64,000 bases of DNA from Azorhizobium sp965227945 (GTDB lineage: Bacteria > Pseudomonadota > Alphaproteobacteria > Rhizobiales > Xanthobacteraceae): the NCBI GenBank assembly GCA_965227945.1, contig CBDDGQ010000006.1:2604001-2668000 (forward strand), written 5' to 3'. Every line of letters starts with the position of its first letter. The first letter of the stretch is position 1. The position numbers and the translations under genes are program-made. This document shows, piece by piece, positions 25,219 through 33,389 of this stretch. Under the pieces are notes generated by a model that saw only the letters and a list, made by a program, of their open reading frames with translations, was not told where the DNA came from and did no database searches.

Positions 25219-26115
25219 ATGCTTCCCACCGAGCGGATTTCCTATTCGGCCATCTCCCAGCGCCCCAAGCTGACCTTGCCCGGCGGCGCCCGCATGGCGG
25301 TGTGGGTCATCGTCAATGTGGAGGAGTGGAACCCGCGCGAGACCATGCCGCGCACGGTTCTCACCCCGCCCGCCGGCGGCTCGCCCAGCCCGGACATTCC
25401 CAACTGGGCCTGGCACGAATATGGCAACCGGGTGGGCTTCTGGCGCCTGCTGGAGGTGTTCGACGACAATCGCGTGCCGGCTGTGCTGGCGATCAATGGC
25501 ACGGCCATCCCCAGCTACGAGCCCATCGCCCGCGCGGCGCTGGATCGCAACTGGGAATTCATGGGTCACGGCTTCACCCAGAAGAACATGCAGAAGGTGG
25601 AGAACGAGCAGGACGACATCGTCCGCACCACGCAGGCCATCCAGTCCTTCACCGGCAAGCGTCCGCGCGGCTGGCTGGGACCGGGCCTCACCGAGACCTG
25701 GGAGACCCCGGACCTGCTGGTGGAGGCGGGCTATGATTATGTCTGCGACTGGGTGCTGGACGACCAGCCCGTGGTGCTGAAGACCCGCACCAAACCCATC
25801 GTCAACATTCCCTACACCCAGGAATGCAACGACGTGGCGATGATGCTCATCCAGCACCATCCGGCGCGGGAATATTACCAGCGGGCGCACGACCAGTTCG
25901 AGCAGCTCTATCGCGATGCCCGCGACAGCACGCGGATCATGGCCCTGGTGGTGCATCCCTACATCATGGGCGCGCCGCATCGGCTCACCTATTTCCGCCA
26001 GATCATCGAGGAAATCCGCGCCAAGGACGACGTGGCCTTCATGACCGGCGAGCAGATCTACGACTGGTATCTGCGCGAGCGGCCCGACGCCCTGGCGGCG
26101 GGGAGCGCCGGATGA
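25219..26115 (+). CDS. PuuE-like polysaccharide-deacetylase-fold protein (copy 2)
   Basis: 298 aa, a clear paralogue of the protein two genes upstream: the same YSAI..RP.L.LPG opening, PNWAWHEYGNRVGFWRLLEVF, FTGKRPRGWLGPGLTET, IPYTQECND and HPYIMGAPHRLTYFRQI. The metal ligands of true deacetylases are again absent (NVEEWNP in place of TFDDG), but here the central motif is WEFMGHGFTQ (112-121), closer to the PuuE form with His-Gly. The two copies may form a heteromer or act on successive ring intermediates. Its stop overlaps the livH start by ATGA, tying hydrolysis to import. Confidence 0.8.
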   Translation: MLPTERISYSAISQRPKLTLPGGARMAVWVIVNVEEWNPRETMPRTVLTPPAGGSPSPDIPNWAWHEYGNRVGFWRLLEVFDDNRVPAVLAINGTAIPSYEPIARAALDRNWEFMGHGFTQKNMQKVENEQDDIVRTTQAIQSFTGKRPRGWLGPGLTETWETPDLLVEAGYDYVCDWVLDDQPVVLKTRTKPIVNIPYTQECNDVAMMLIQHHPAREYYQRAHDQFEQLYRDARDSTRIMALVVHPYIMGAPHRLTYFRQIIEEIRAKDDVAFMTGEQIYDWYLRERPDALAAGSAG

Positions 26116-26972
26116 GCGGCCTCAATGCATTTCAGCTGCTCAACGGACTGACATTTGCGGCGCTGCTGTTCATCGTGGCGTCCGGCTTCACATTGATCTT
26201 CGGCCTGCTGCGGATCGTCAATCTGGCCCATGGGGCGCTCTATCTGCTGGGCGGCTATGCGGGCTATGTGGCCGCCAGCACCACCGGCAGCTTCCTGGTG
26301 GGCGTGCTGGCCGCCATGGCCTTCGTCGCGCTGATGGGGCTGGCGCTGGATCAGGGGTTGCTGCGCTTCGTGCGCGGCTATGAACTGCGCCAGGTGCTGC
26401 TGACCCTGGGCGTCGCCTTCGTGCTCAACGACATGACGCTGGTGATCTTTGGCGGCGACACCTACACGGTGCCCGCCCCTGAATTCCTGCGCGGCGCGGT
26501 GCGCTTCTGGGGGCTGTTTTATCCCAAGTATCGGCTGTTCGTGCTAGCGCTGGGCGTGGTGGTGTTCATCGCGCTCTGGGTGCTGCTCAACAAGACGCGC
26601 CTCGGCGCCTTGATCCGGGCCGGGGTGGATGATCCGGAGATCATCGGCGCCATGGGCATCAACATCCGCCGCGTGTTCCTGCTCACCTTCATGCTGGGCG
26701 CGGCGCTGGCCGGCCTTGGCGGCGTCGTGGGCGGGGCCTTCCTCACCCTCTACCCGAGCGCCGATGCGGAGATCCTGGTGTTCTCCCTGGCGGTGGTCAT
26801 CATCGGCGGCCGCGGCAGCCTGGTGGGGGCGGCTGTCGGCGCGCTGATTGTGGGCCTGCTCAATACGGTGGGGCAGGTGATGTTTCCCGAGTTCGCCTAT
26901 TTCGTCATCTTCGGCCCCATGGCGGCGATCCTCGCCTTCCGCCCGCTGGGCCTGTTCGGAAGGGCGGCGTGA
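26112..26972 (+). CDS. Liv-type ABC permease LivH
   Basis: 286-aa inner-membrane permease of the branched-chain amino-acid (HAAT) ABC family, with about 8 helices. Typical stretches are SGFTLIFGLLRIVNLAHGALYLLGGY near the N-terminus, GALIRAGVDDPEIIGAMGIN (the EAA-like loop that contacts the ATPase) and VVIIGGRGSLVGAAVGALIVGLL. Its ATG overlaps the stop of the second PuuE-like gene, and its stop overlaps the livM start (TGATG). This family also carries amides, urea and aromatic compounds, so the substrate need not be an amino acid. Confidence 0.92.
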   Translation: MSGLNAFQLLNGLTFAALLFIVASGFTLIFGLLRIVNLAHGALYLLGGYAGYVAASTTGSFLVGVLAAMAFVALMGLALDQGLLRFVRGYELRQVLLTLGVAFVLNDMTLVIFGGDTYTVPAPEFLRGAVRFWGLFYPKYRLFVLALGVVVFIALWVLLNKTRLGALIRAGVDDPEIIGAMGINIRRVFLLTFMLGAALAGLGGVVGGAFLTLYPSADAEILVFSLAVVIIGGRGSLVGAAVGALIVGLLNTVGQVMFPEFAYFVIFGPMAAILAFRPLGLFGRAA

Positions 26973-27955
26973 TGAGCCTGTCATCTCCTGCGCCCCTGGG
27001 TCCTGCCCCCCATGACCCGGCGTCCACCGATGCGCCGAAGGTCACCCTGGCGCGCGTCGCCATCGCGATCGGCGCCCTCGCTTTTGCGGTGCTGCCGCTG
27101 GTGGTGCCGATCTATCAAGTGAGCATCCTCACTGAGATCCTGATCTTCGCCGTGCTGGCCATGGCGGTGGATGTGCTGGCCGGCTACACCGGCCGCACGC
27201 CGCTCTGCCACGGCGCCATCTTCGGGGTCGCCACCTATGTGGTGGTCTATTGGAGCCAGATGGGCGGCTCGCCTTATGTGGGCGTTGTGCTGGGGGTGCT
27301 CGCGGCCACGGTGGTGGCGGCCATCTTCGGGCTGCTGGCGATCCGCACCTCGGGGGTCTATTTCCTGCTGCTGACCCTGGCGCTGGGGATGATCGTGTGG
27401 GGGGTGTGCCTGCGCTGGACCTCGGTCACCGGCGGCGAGAACGGCCTGCGGGGCACCGTGCGGCCGGAGGCCCTGGCCGGGCATCTGCCCTTCTATTACG
27501 CGGTGTTCGTGGCGGTGGGGCTCATCACCATCGTCATGTGGCGCTTCGTGCGCTCGCCCTTCGGGCTCACCTTGCGCGGCATTCGCGACAGCGAGAGCCG
27601 CATGCGGGCGCTGGGCTATGACGTGTCGCTGCACCTGTTCCTGGCTTTCACCATCTCCGGCTTCTTCGCCGGGCTGGCGGGGGCGCTCTATGCCATGTTC
27701 AACGACTTCGTCAGCCCGTCCACGGTGGCGCTCTCGCAGTCCGTGGAAGGACTGCTGATGGCCATCACCGGCGGCATCGGCACGCTGTTCGGCGCCTTCA
27801 TCGGCGCCGCCGCCATCATCGGTCTTGAAAACCTCGTCAGCCTCTACACCGAGCGCTGGCAGACGGTGCTGGGGCTGATGTTCATCCTCATCATGATCTT
27901 CGCCCCGGAAGGGGTGATCGGACGGGTGCGGGATCTCCTCACCCGCCGGCGCTGA
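26972..27955 (+). CDS. Liv-type ABC permease LivM
   Basis: 327-aa second permease of the importer. Family landmarks are AVDVLAGYTGRTPLCHGAIFGVATYV, IRTSGVYFLLLTLALGMIVWGV, the ATPase-contact loop RSPFGLTLRGIRDSESRMRALGYDV and GGIGTLFGAFIGAAAIIGLENLV. A Pro/Ala-rich cytoplasmic N-terminus of about 25 residues precedes the first helix. ATG at 26972 is preferred over the GTG one codon earlier because it shares bases with the livH stop. Confidence 0.92.
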   Translation: MSLSSPAPLGPAPHDPASTDAPKVTLARVAIAIGALAFAVLPLVVPIYQVSILTEILIFAVLAMAVDVLAGYTGRTPLCHGAIFGVATYVVVYWSQMGGSPYVGVVLGVLAATVVAAIFGLLAIRTSGVYFLLLTLALGMIVWGVCLRWTSVTGGENGLRGTVRPEALAGHLPFYYAVFVAVGLITIVMWRFVRSPFGLTLRGIRDSESRMRALGYDVSLHLFLAFTISGFFAGLAGALYAMFNDFVSPSTVALSQSVEGLLMAITGGIGTLFGAFIGAAAIIGLENLVSLYTERWQTVLGLMFILIMIFAPEGVIGRVRDLLTRRR

Positions 27956-28005
27956 CCCATAAAAAAGCAACCGACCAACCAGACCGAACCGACCGGAGTG
28001 GAACC

Positions 28006-29262
28006 ATGGATCGCAGAACCTTTCTGAAGACGAGTGCCGCTGCCGCCGCCGTGGGCGTGGTGGCCAAGCCCTACATCGCCAAGGCGCAGGCCGGCGGCCC
28101 GATCCGCATCGGCCTCATGGCCCCGCTCACCGGCGTGGTCGCCGCCGGCGGCCGCGAGATGGTGGACGGCTTCAACATGTATTGGGAAGAGAAGGGCAAT
28201 CAGATTGCCGGCCGCAAGGTGGAAGTGATCGTCGAGGACGACGCCGCCAACCCGGACACGGCCTTGCAGAAGGCCCGCCGCCTGGTGGAGCAGTCCAGCG
28301 TGAACATGCTGTTCGGCAATCTGCTGGCGAACACGGGCCTCGCGGTGGCCAATTATGTGAAGGGCAACGGCATGCCCTATTTCATCCCGATCATCGCCGC
28401 CGACGATCTGACCCAGCGCAACCGCATCAAGAACGTCGTCCGCGTCGCCGGCTACACCGCCAGCCAGTTCCCCCGTCCGCTGGCGGACTGGGCCCTGAAG
28501 CAGGGCTACAAGAAGGTCGCCACCATCAGCCAGGACTATACGTTCGGCCATGAGCAATGCGGCGGCTTCTGCCAGACCTTCACCGAAGGCGGCGGCCAGG
28601 TGGTGGGCCAGTTCTGGCACCCGCTCAACACGTCCGACTTCAGCCCCTATCTCGGCCAGTTGGCGAACCTCGGGGCCGACGTGATCTTCGCCATGGAGAC
28701 CGGCGCCGACGCCACCCGCTTCATGCAGCAATATGCCAGCTTCGGCCTCAAGGGGCAGATCCCGCTGGTGGGCGCCATGAACATGACCGACCAGTCGGTG
28801 ATCCGCACCATGGGCGATGAAGTGGACGGCGTGGTCGTGGCCGCGCATTTCGCCGAAGGCTCGCCCGATCCGGTGACGCAGGCGTTCGTGGCGTCTTATG
28901 TGAAGAAGTTCGGCAAGCTCCCCTCGCTCTACGGCTTCTCCATGTATTCGGGCGCCATGTGGGTGGACGAGGCGCTCAAAACCATCAAGGGCAATGCGGA
29001 AGACCGCGACGCCTTCCTCGCCAGCGTGCTGAAGACCGATCTTACCGGCTCGCCTTTGGGCCAGACGGTGAAGATGGATGCGTATGGCAACCCCATCTAT
29101 GACGTTCACATCCGCAAGGTGGTGAAGAACAAGGACGGCAAGTACTGGAACGCGCCGATCGCCAATTATCCGAACGTGTCGCAGTTCTGGAAGTATGATC
29201 CGGTGACCTACATGAAGCAGCCGCCGTACTCCCGCGACTTCCAGGGCATCAAGAAGTCCTGA
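28006..29262 (+). CDS. Liv-type periplasmic binding protein LivK
   Basis: 418-aa substrate-binding protein. It begins MDRRTFLKTSAAAAAVGVV, a twin-arginine (RRTFLK) export signal cleaved near AKAQA, so it is probably exported folded by Tat. The mature part is a Peripla_BP_6 domain starting PIRIGLMAPLTGVVAAGGREMVDGF, with EDDAANPDTALQKARRLVE and YTFGHEQCGGF. Two nearby Cys (ECQ region: QCGGFC) could form a disulfide. It lies 50 bp after livM and is followed by strong hairpins, which would raise its level relative to the ATPases. Its ligand would define the island's substrate. Confidence 0.92.
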   Translation: MDRRTFLKTSAAAAAVGVVAKPYIAKAQAGGPIRIGLMAPLTGVVAAGGREMVDGFNMYWEEKGNQIAGRKVEVIVEDDAANPDTALQKARRLVEQSSVNMLFGNLLANTGLAVANYVKGNGMPYFIPIIAADDLTQRNRIKNVVRVAGYTASQFPRPLADWALKQGYKKVATISQDYTFGHEQCGGFCQTFTEGGGQVVGQFWHPLNTSDFSPYLGQLANLGADVIFAMETGADATRFMQQYASFGLKGQIPLVGAMNMTDQSVIRTMGDEVDGVVVAAHFAEGSPDPVTQAFVASYVKKFGKLPSLYGFSMYSGAMWVDEALKTIKGNAEDRDAFLASVLKTDLTGSPLGQTVKMDAYGNPIYDVHIRKVVKNKDGKYWNAPIANYPNVSQFWKYDPVTYMKQPPYSRDFQGIKKS

Positions 29263-29270
29263 TCCGGCTT

Positions 29271-29365
29271 CCTCACGCGGCCTCCCCGCCGCTTCGCCAT
29301 CCCCCCGGTCCAGCGGACCGGGGGCGCCGCGTGAGGATCCTCATCCGCCGGCCCTCATCCGGCGG
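29271..29365 (+). terminator. Nested hairpins between livK and livG
   Basis: An outer 11-bp stem, CCTCACGCGGC (29271-29281) with GCCGCGTGAGG (29326-29336), encloses a perfect 10-bp stem, CCCCCGGTCC (29302-29311) with GGACCGGGGG (29315-29324). A third stem CCGCCGG/CCGGCGG follows (29345-29365). There is no T-run, so the likely effect is partial termination or a block to 3' decay that keeps livK mRNA abundant. Confidence 0.6.
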
Positions 29366-29404
29366 TGGTCCTGCCGCCGACCGGGCCTTTGCCGGGTCGC
29401 CATT

Positions 29405-30187
29405 GTGTCCACAACCGAGGCGCCACGCCCCGTGACCGATCTGCTGCACCTCGACCACATCACCGTCCAGTTCGGCGGCCTGCGCGCCGTGGACGACGTG
29501 AGCATCCGCGTGCCGCACGGCGAGCGGCGGGCCATCATCGGCCCGAACGGCGCCGGCAAGACCACGCTGTTCAATGCGATCACCGGGGTGGTGCGCGCCA
29601 CGTCGGGCCAGGTGATGTTCGACGGCGCCGACGTCACCAAGGCGCCGGTGCATCGCCGCGCCAAGCGGGGCATGAGCCGCACCTTCCAGATCACCAACCT
29701 GTTTCCCAACCTCACCGTGGCCGACAACATGCGCCTGGCGCTGCGCGGCCTGTCGCCGCGCAAGTTCTCGCTGATGGGCGGCAGCACGCTGGACGCCGAC
29801 GAGCGCAGCCGGGCCGACGAGGCGCTGGGCGTCTCCCGTCTTCATGCCCGGCGCACCGCCACGGTGAAGGAACTGTCCTATGGCGAGCAGCGCCAGCTGG
29901 AACTGGCCATGGCCCTGGTGGCGCGGCCGAAGCTGCTGCTGCTGGACGAACCCGCCGCCGGCCTGTCGCCCGCCGAGCGGGTGATCGTCTCGGACATCAT
30001 CCGCGCCTTGCCGCGCGAGCTGACCCTGGTGCTGATCGAGCACGACATGGACCTGGTGCTGTCGCTGGTGGATTACGTGACCTGCCTCAACAATGGGAAG
30101 ATGCTGGTGGAAGCCCCCCCGGCCGAGATCCGCACCAATGCGCTGGTGCAGGAAGTCTATCTGGGAAAGGCGCGGCACCATGCTTGA
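29405..30187 (+). CDS. Liv-type ABC ATPase LivG
   Basis: 260-aa cytoplasmic ATPase of the importer. Walker A is IIGPNGAGKTT (about residues 44-54), the signature is LSYGEQRQLELAMAL, Walker B is LLLLDEPAAGLSPAE, and the H-loop is IEHDMDLV. The Walker A to signature spacing and the LivG-type RAKRGMSRTFQITNLFPNLTV are standard. GTG at 29405 is used; a second in-frame GTG a few codons on is possible. It overlaps livF by 8 bp. Confidence 0.9.
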   Translation: MSTTEAPRPVTDLLHLDHITVQFGGLRAVDDVSIRVPHGERRAIIGPNGAGKTTLFNAITGVVRATSGQVMFDGADVTKAPVHRRAKRGMSRTFQITNLFPNLTVADNMRLALRGLSPRKFSLMGGSTLDADERSRADEALGVSRLHARRTATVKELSYGEQRQLELAMALVARPKLLLLDEPAAGLSPAERVIVSDIIRALPRELTLVLIEHDMDLVLSLVDYVTCLNNGKMLVEAPPAEIRTNALVQEVYLGKARHHA

Positions 30188-30884
30188 GGTCGCGGACCTG
30201 CACAGCTTCTATGGCGAAGCCCATGTGCTGCATGGCGCCAGCCTGTCGGTGGCCAAGGGCGAAGTGGTCGCTTTGCTGGGCCGCAACGGCATGGGCAAGA
30301 CCACGCTCATCCGCTCCATCATGGGCCTCACCCCGCCGAATGTGCGCGAGGGGTCGGTGCGCTGGAAGGGCGACGACCTCAAGGGCGTGCCGTCGCACGA
30401 GATCGCCAAGCGCGGCATCGCCATCGTGCCTCAGGGCCGGCGGCTGTTTCCCTCGCTCACCGTGACCGAGCACCTCACTGTGCTGAAGCCGGCCAGCGCC
30501 ACCCACGGCTGGACAGTGGCCAAGGCGTTCGAATTCTTCCCGCGCCTGGCCGAGCGCCGGCATCATCGGGGCAATCAATTGTCCGGCGGCGAGCGGCAGA
30601 TGCTCGCGGTGGCGCGCGCCTTGATGATCGATCCCGAGCTGATCCTCATGGATGAGCCCTCCGAGGGCCTCGCCCCGGTGATGGTCCAGCATCTGGAGGA
30701 CATCATCCTGGAGCTGAAGCGCGCCGGCCTCGGCATTCTGCTGGTGGAGCAGAATCTCTACAGTGCGCTGGCGGTCGCGGACCGGGTCTATATCCTGGAG
30801 ACCGGCCGCGTGGTGCATCAGGCGCTGGCGGCCGACATTTCCCAGGACCCCTCGACGCTGACCCGATTCCTCGGCGTCCATTAA
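30180..30884 (+). CDS. Liv-type ABC ATPase LivF
   Basis: 234-aa second ATPase of the importer. Walker A is LLGRNGMGKTT (about residues 32-42), the signature is LSGGERQMLAVARAL, Walker B is LILMDEPSEGLAP and the H-loop region is LVEQNLYSALAVADRVYILETG. It starts inside the end of livG and ends 10 bp before the AtzG-like gene, so import and amidase genes share one mRNA. Confidence 0.93.
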   Translation: MLEVADLHSFYGEAHVLHGASLSVAKGEVVALLGRNGMGKTTLIRSIMGLTPPNVREGSVRWKGDDLKGVPSHEIAKRGIAIVPQGRRLFPSLTVTEHLTVLKPASATHGWTVAKAFEFFPRLAERRHHRGNQLSGGERQMLAVARALMIDPELILMDEPSEGLAPVMVQHLEDIILELKRAGLGILLVEQNLYSALAVADRVYILETGRVVHQALAADISQDPSTLTRFLGVH

Positions 30885-30894
30885 GGTGCCCCCG

Positions 30895-31119
30895 ATGGCC
30901 GACAGCGAGACACCCGACACCGCCTTTGCCGCTCAGGTGCGCGCGCAGAACGGCATCGCCCTCACCCCCCAGGAAGCGGCAGGTCTGGCGGCCCTGGTGA
31001 AACACCTCAACGCCACCGTCGCCGCGGGCGCCGATGCCCGCGTCACCATCGACAGCGCGCCCTGGAGCTTCGAGACCCTGCGCGCCGAGATCGCCGAACG
31101 CGGGGAGCCAGACGCGTGA
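30895..31119 (+). CDS. AtzG-like small amidase subunit (DUF4089)
   Basis: 74-aa helical protein, cytoplasmic. The LTPQEAAGLAALVKHLNATVAAGADARV and DSAPWSFETLRAEIAERG pattern resembles AtzG, the small partner of the AtzE amidase in cyanuric-acid breakdown; this family is related in role to GatC. It overlaps the amidase start by four bases (GTGA), which supports a stable AtzG-AtzE type complex. The start at 30895 is preferred to the GTG at 30886. Confidence 0.75.
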   Translation: MADSETPDTAFAAQVRAQNGIALTPQEAAGLAALVKHLNATVAAGADARVTIDSAPWSFETLRAEIAERGEPDA

Positions 31120-32537
31120 GCGACCTGTTCGAACTGGGCGTGGTGGAGACCGCCGCCGCCATCGCCGATGGCGCGGTCACCTCCGAGGCGGTCACCACGC
31201 TGGCCCTCGACCGGCTCGAGACGCTGGGGCCGCGCTACACCGCGCTGATGTCCATCGATCGGGACGGCGCGCTGGCTGCCGCCCGCGCGGTGGATCTGGC
31301 ACGGGGCCGGGGCGAGGACATCGGGCCGCTGGGCGGCGTGCCCCTGGCCCACAAGGATCTGCTCTATCGCGCCGGCCGCATCTGCACCGGCGGGTCGCTG
31401 ATCCGCAAGGAGTTCGTCCCGGACATCACCGCCTCCGTGCTGGAGCGGCTCGACGCCGCCGGGGCGTTGGATCTCGGCACCTTGCATCTGGCGGAATTCG
31501 CCCTCTCGCCCACCGGCTTCAATGCCCATTATGGCCATGGCAAGAGCCCGTGGAACACGGCCTATGGCTCCGGTGGCTCGTCGTCGGGCTCCGGCGCCGC
31601 GGTGGCGTCGCGGCTGGTGAGTGCGGCGCTGGGCTCGGACACCGGGGGTTCCATCCGCCATCCCTCGGCCATGTGTGGCGTCACCGGGCTGAAGCCCACC
31701 CATGGCCTGGTGCCGCTCTATGGCGCCATGCCCATGGCCCCGAGCCTCGACACCATCGGCCCGCTGACCCGCAGCGCGCGGGATGCGGCGCGCATCCTCT
31801 CGGTGATCGCCGGACCCGACGTGCGCGATGCGCCCACCCTGTCGGCGCCGGAGCGCGACTATGAGGCGGGGCTCACCGGCGATTTGCGCGGGCTGACCAT
31901 TGCCGTGCCCCAGGGCTATTACCGCACCTCGGCGGAGGGCGAGATCCTCGCTTTGATGGACGACAGCCTGGCGGTGCTGCGCGAGGCGGGCGCCCGGATC
32001 ATCGAGACCACGGTGCCGGACATGGGCCTCATCAACGCGCTGATGCAGGTGGTGATGACCAGCGAGGCCGCGGCCTTGCACCGGCGCTGGCTGACCGAGC
32101 GGCCGCAGGACTATGGCGCGCAGGTGCGCGCCCGCATTCTGCCGGGCTTCGGGCTCCCGGCCACCCGCTATGTGGAAGCCATGATGATGCGGGCGCAAAT
32201 GGCGCGGCAATGGCTCGCCTGCGCCATGGGCGGGGCCGATCTGGTGCATGTGCCGACCCTGGCGGTGCCGGTGCCGAGCATCGCCGAGACCACGGAAGGG
32301 ACACCCGAGCAGGTGGCGGTTGCCATCGGCCGGGTCACCCATTGCACCCGCGGCATCAGCTATCTCGGGCTGCCGTCGCTGTCGGTGCCGTGCGGCTTCA
32401 CACAGAACGGCATGCCGGCGGCCTTCCAACTGGTTGGCCGGCCCTATGACGAACCGGTTCTGCTGCGGGCGGGCGATGCCTATCAGCGCCGCACCGATTT
32501 CCACACCCGCCTGCCGCCGGATTGCGGAGCGCTTTAG
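31116..32537 (+). CDS. Amidase, AtzE-like large subunit
   Basis: 473-aa amidase-signature enzyme with the Ser-cisSer-Lys triad: Lys80 in PLAHKDLLY, cis-Ser155/156 in GSGGSSSGSG, and nucleophile Ser179 in GSDTGGSIRHPSAMCGVTGLKP. The paired DUF4089 gene points to the AtzE/AtzG architecture. It hydrolyses an acyclic amide to acid plus ammonia; the substrate is unknown. GTG start at 31116, coupled to the small subunit. Last gene of the island, followed by a hairpin. A role as Glu-tRNA amidotransferase is unlikely because no GatB is present. Confidence 0.85.
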   Translation: MSDLFELGVVETAAAIADGAVTSEAVTTLALDRLETLGPRYTALMSIDRDGALAAARAVDLARGRGEDIGPLGGVPLAHKDLLYRAGRICTGGSLIRKEFVPDITASVLERLDAAGALDLGTLHLAEFALSPTGFNAHYGHGKSPWNTAYGSGGSSSGSGAAVASRLVSAALGSDTGGSIRHPSAMCGVTGLKPTHGLVPLYGAMPMAPSLDTIGPLTRSARDAARILSVIAGPDVRDAPTLSAPERDYEAGLTGDLRGLTIAVPQGYYRTSAEGEILALMDDSLAVLREAGARIIETTVPDMGLINALMQVVMTSEAAALHRRWLTERPQDYGAQVRARILPGFGLPATRYVEAMMMRAQMARQWLACAMGGADLVHVPTLAVPVPSIAETTEGTPEQVAVAIGRVTHCTRGISYLGLPSLSVPCGFTQNGMPAAFQLVGRPYDEPVLLRAGDAYQRRTDFHTRLPPDCGAL

Positions 32538-32554
32538 GTCCCACCATTCTCCTC

Positions 32555-32573
32555 CCCGCCTTGATCAGGCGGG
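32555..32573 (+). terminator. Hairpin after the catabolic island
   Basis: CCCGCCT (32555-32561) and AGGCGGG (32567-32573) with the loop TGATC, 17 bp after the amidase stop. No T-run follows (AAGGGGGC instead), so the terminator would be weak or Rho-assisted. Confidence 0.4.
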
Positions 32574-32695
32574 AAGGGGGCAGCGACCATCATCTGCGCG
32601 CATTCCGTCGCCCCTGAGCACCGGCGTCAATCGTGGTGTCGCGCCGGGCCTTGGCCTTGCGCCTGCGCTGCGAAAAGCGCTTGCGAACGCACTTC

Positions 32696-32717
32696 TGATG
32701 ATTTATGAAATTCGTCA
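32696..32717. promoter_or_regulatory. Predicted TetR operator, own promoter
   Basis: TGATGAT, 8 bases, TTCGTCA at 32696-32717, centred about 35 bp before the tetR start. It is enclosed in a wider repeat ACTTCTGA (32691-32698) and TCAGAAGT (32715-32722). The same 7-8-7 layout recurs before the efflux genes, as TGACGAA, 8 bases, TTCATCA. Confidence 0.6.
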
Positions 32718-32741
32718 GAAGTTATAGAAGAGTGGCGGACG

Positions 32742-33353
32742 ATGGCGGTACGCGTCAAAGAGACGGCGGACGAGACCCGCGAGCGGATTTCCGTGGTGGC
32801 GGAGGAATTGTTCCGCCGCGTGGGGTTTGCCAAGACGGCGGTGGCGGACATTGCCGCCGAACTCGGCATGTCGGCCGCCAATGTCTACCGTTTCTTCCCG
32901 TCCAAGACCGCCATTGTGGAGACCATCTGCAACCGCTGCCTGGGGGAGGTGGAGCGGGAGGTGGACCAGATCGCGCGGGGCGCCGGTTCGGCACCCGAGC
33001 GGATCACCAGTATTGTTCTGGCCATGCTGCGCTACCATCGCGAGAACTTCCTCGTCGACCGGCGCGTGCATGACATGGTCCTGGTGGCCATTGAGCACAA
33101 TTGGGCGTCCATCGAAGCCCACAAGATGCGGGTCGGCGTGGCGATCCAGCGGGTGCTGGAGGAGGGGATCGCTCAAGGGGCCTTCCTGCCCCATGACACG
33201 GCCCTGGTGGCGCAGATCCTCTTGGGGACCGTTGTCCGCTTCTGTCACCCGGTGCTGATCGCCCAGGCCATCGACGACAATCTCGACGCCGAAGCCGAGA
33301 TGACCACGCGTTTCGTGTTGCGTGCCGTGGAGGTGGACCGGCTGCCCCTGTAG
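32742..33353 (+). CDS. TetR-family repressor of the RND pump
   Basis: 203-aa regulator. The N-terminal helix-turn-helix domain reads ISVVAEELFRRVGFAKTAVADIAAELGMSAANVYRFFPSKTAIVETI, and the C-terminal ligand domain resembles the TetR_C_7/AefR group that sits beside efflux pumps. It is followed after 83 bp by the membrane-fusion gene on the same strand. Matching inverted repeats before both genes suggest that it represses itself and the pump. The start at 32742 has no strong ribosome site but fits the domain. Confidence 0.9.
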   Translation: MAVRVKETADETRERISVVAEELFRRVGFAKTAVADIAAELGMSAANVYRFFPSKTAIVETICNRCLGEVEREVDQIARGAGSAPERITSIVLAMLRYHRENFLVDRRVHDMVLVAIEHNWASIEAHKMRVGVAIQRVLEEGIAQGAFLPHDTALVAQILLGTVVRFCHPVLIAQAIDDNLDAEAEMTTRFVLRAVEVDRLPL

Positions 33354-33389
33354 GGCGCGCCGGGGTTCGGCTTTCGTGCGTTCAATGTG

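Noticed and set aside
23131..25980. A 949-codon minus-strand open frame across the PuuE-like and FAH genes
   Set aside because: Antisense shadow; it crosses several well-supported plus-strand genes and shows no domain.
30895..32537. GatC/GatA of Glu-tRNA(Gln) amidotransferase
   Set aside because: No gatB nearby, and the setting is a catabolic importer operon; the AtzG/AtzE type fits better.
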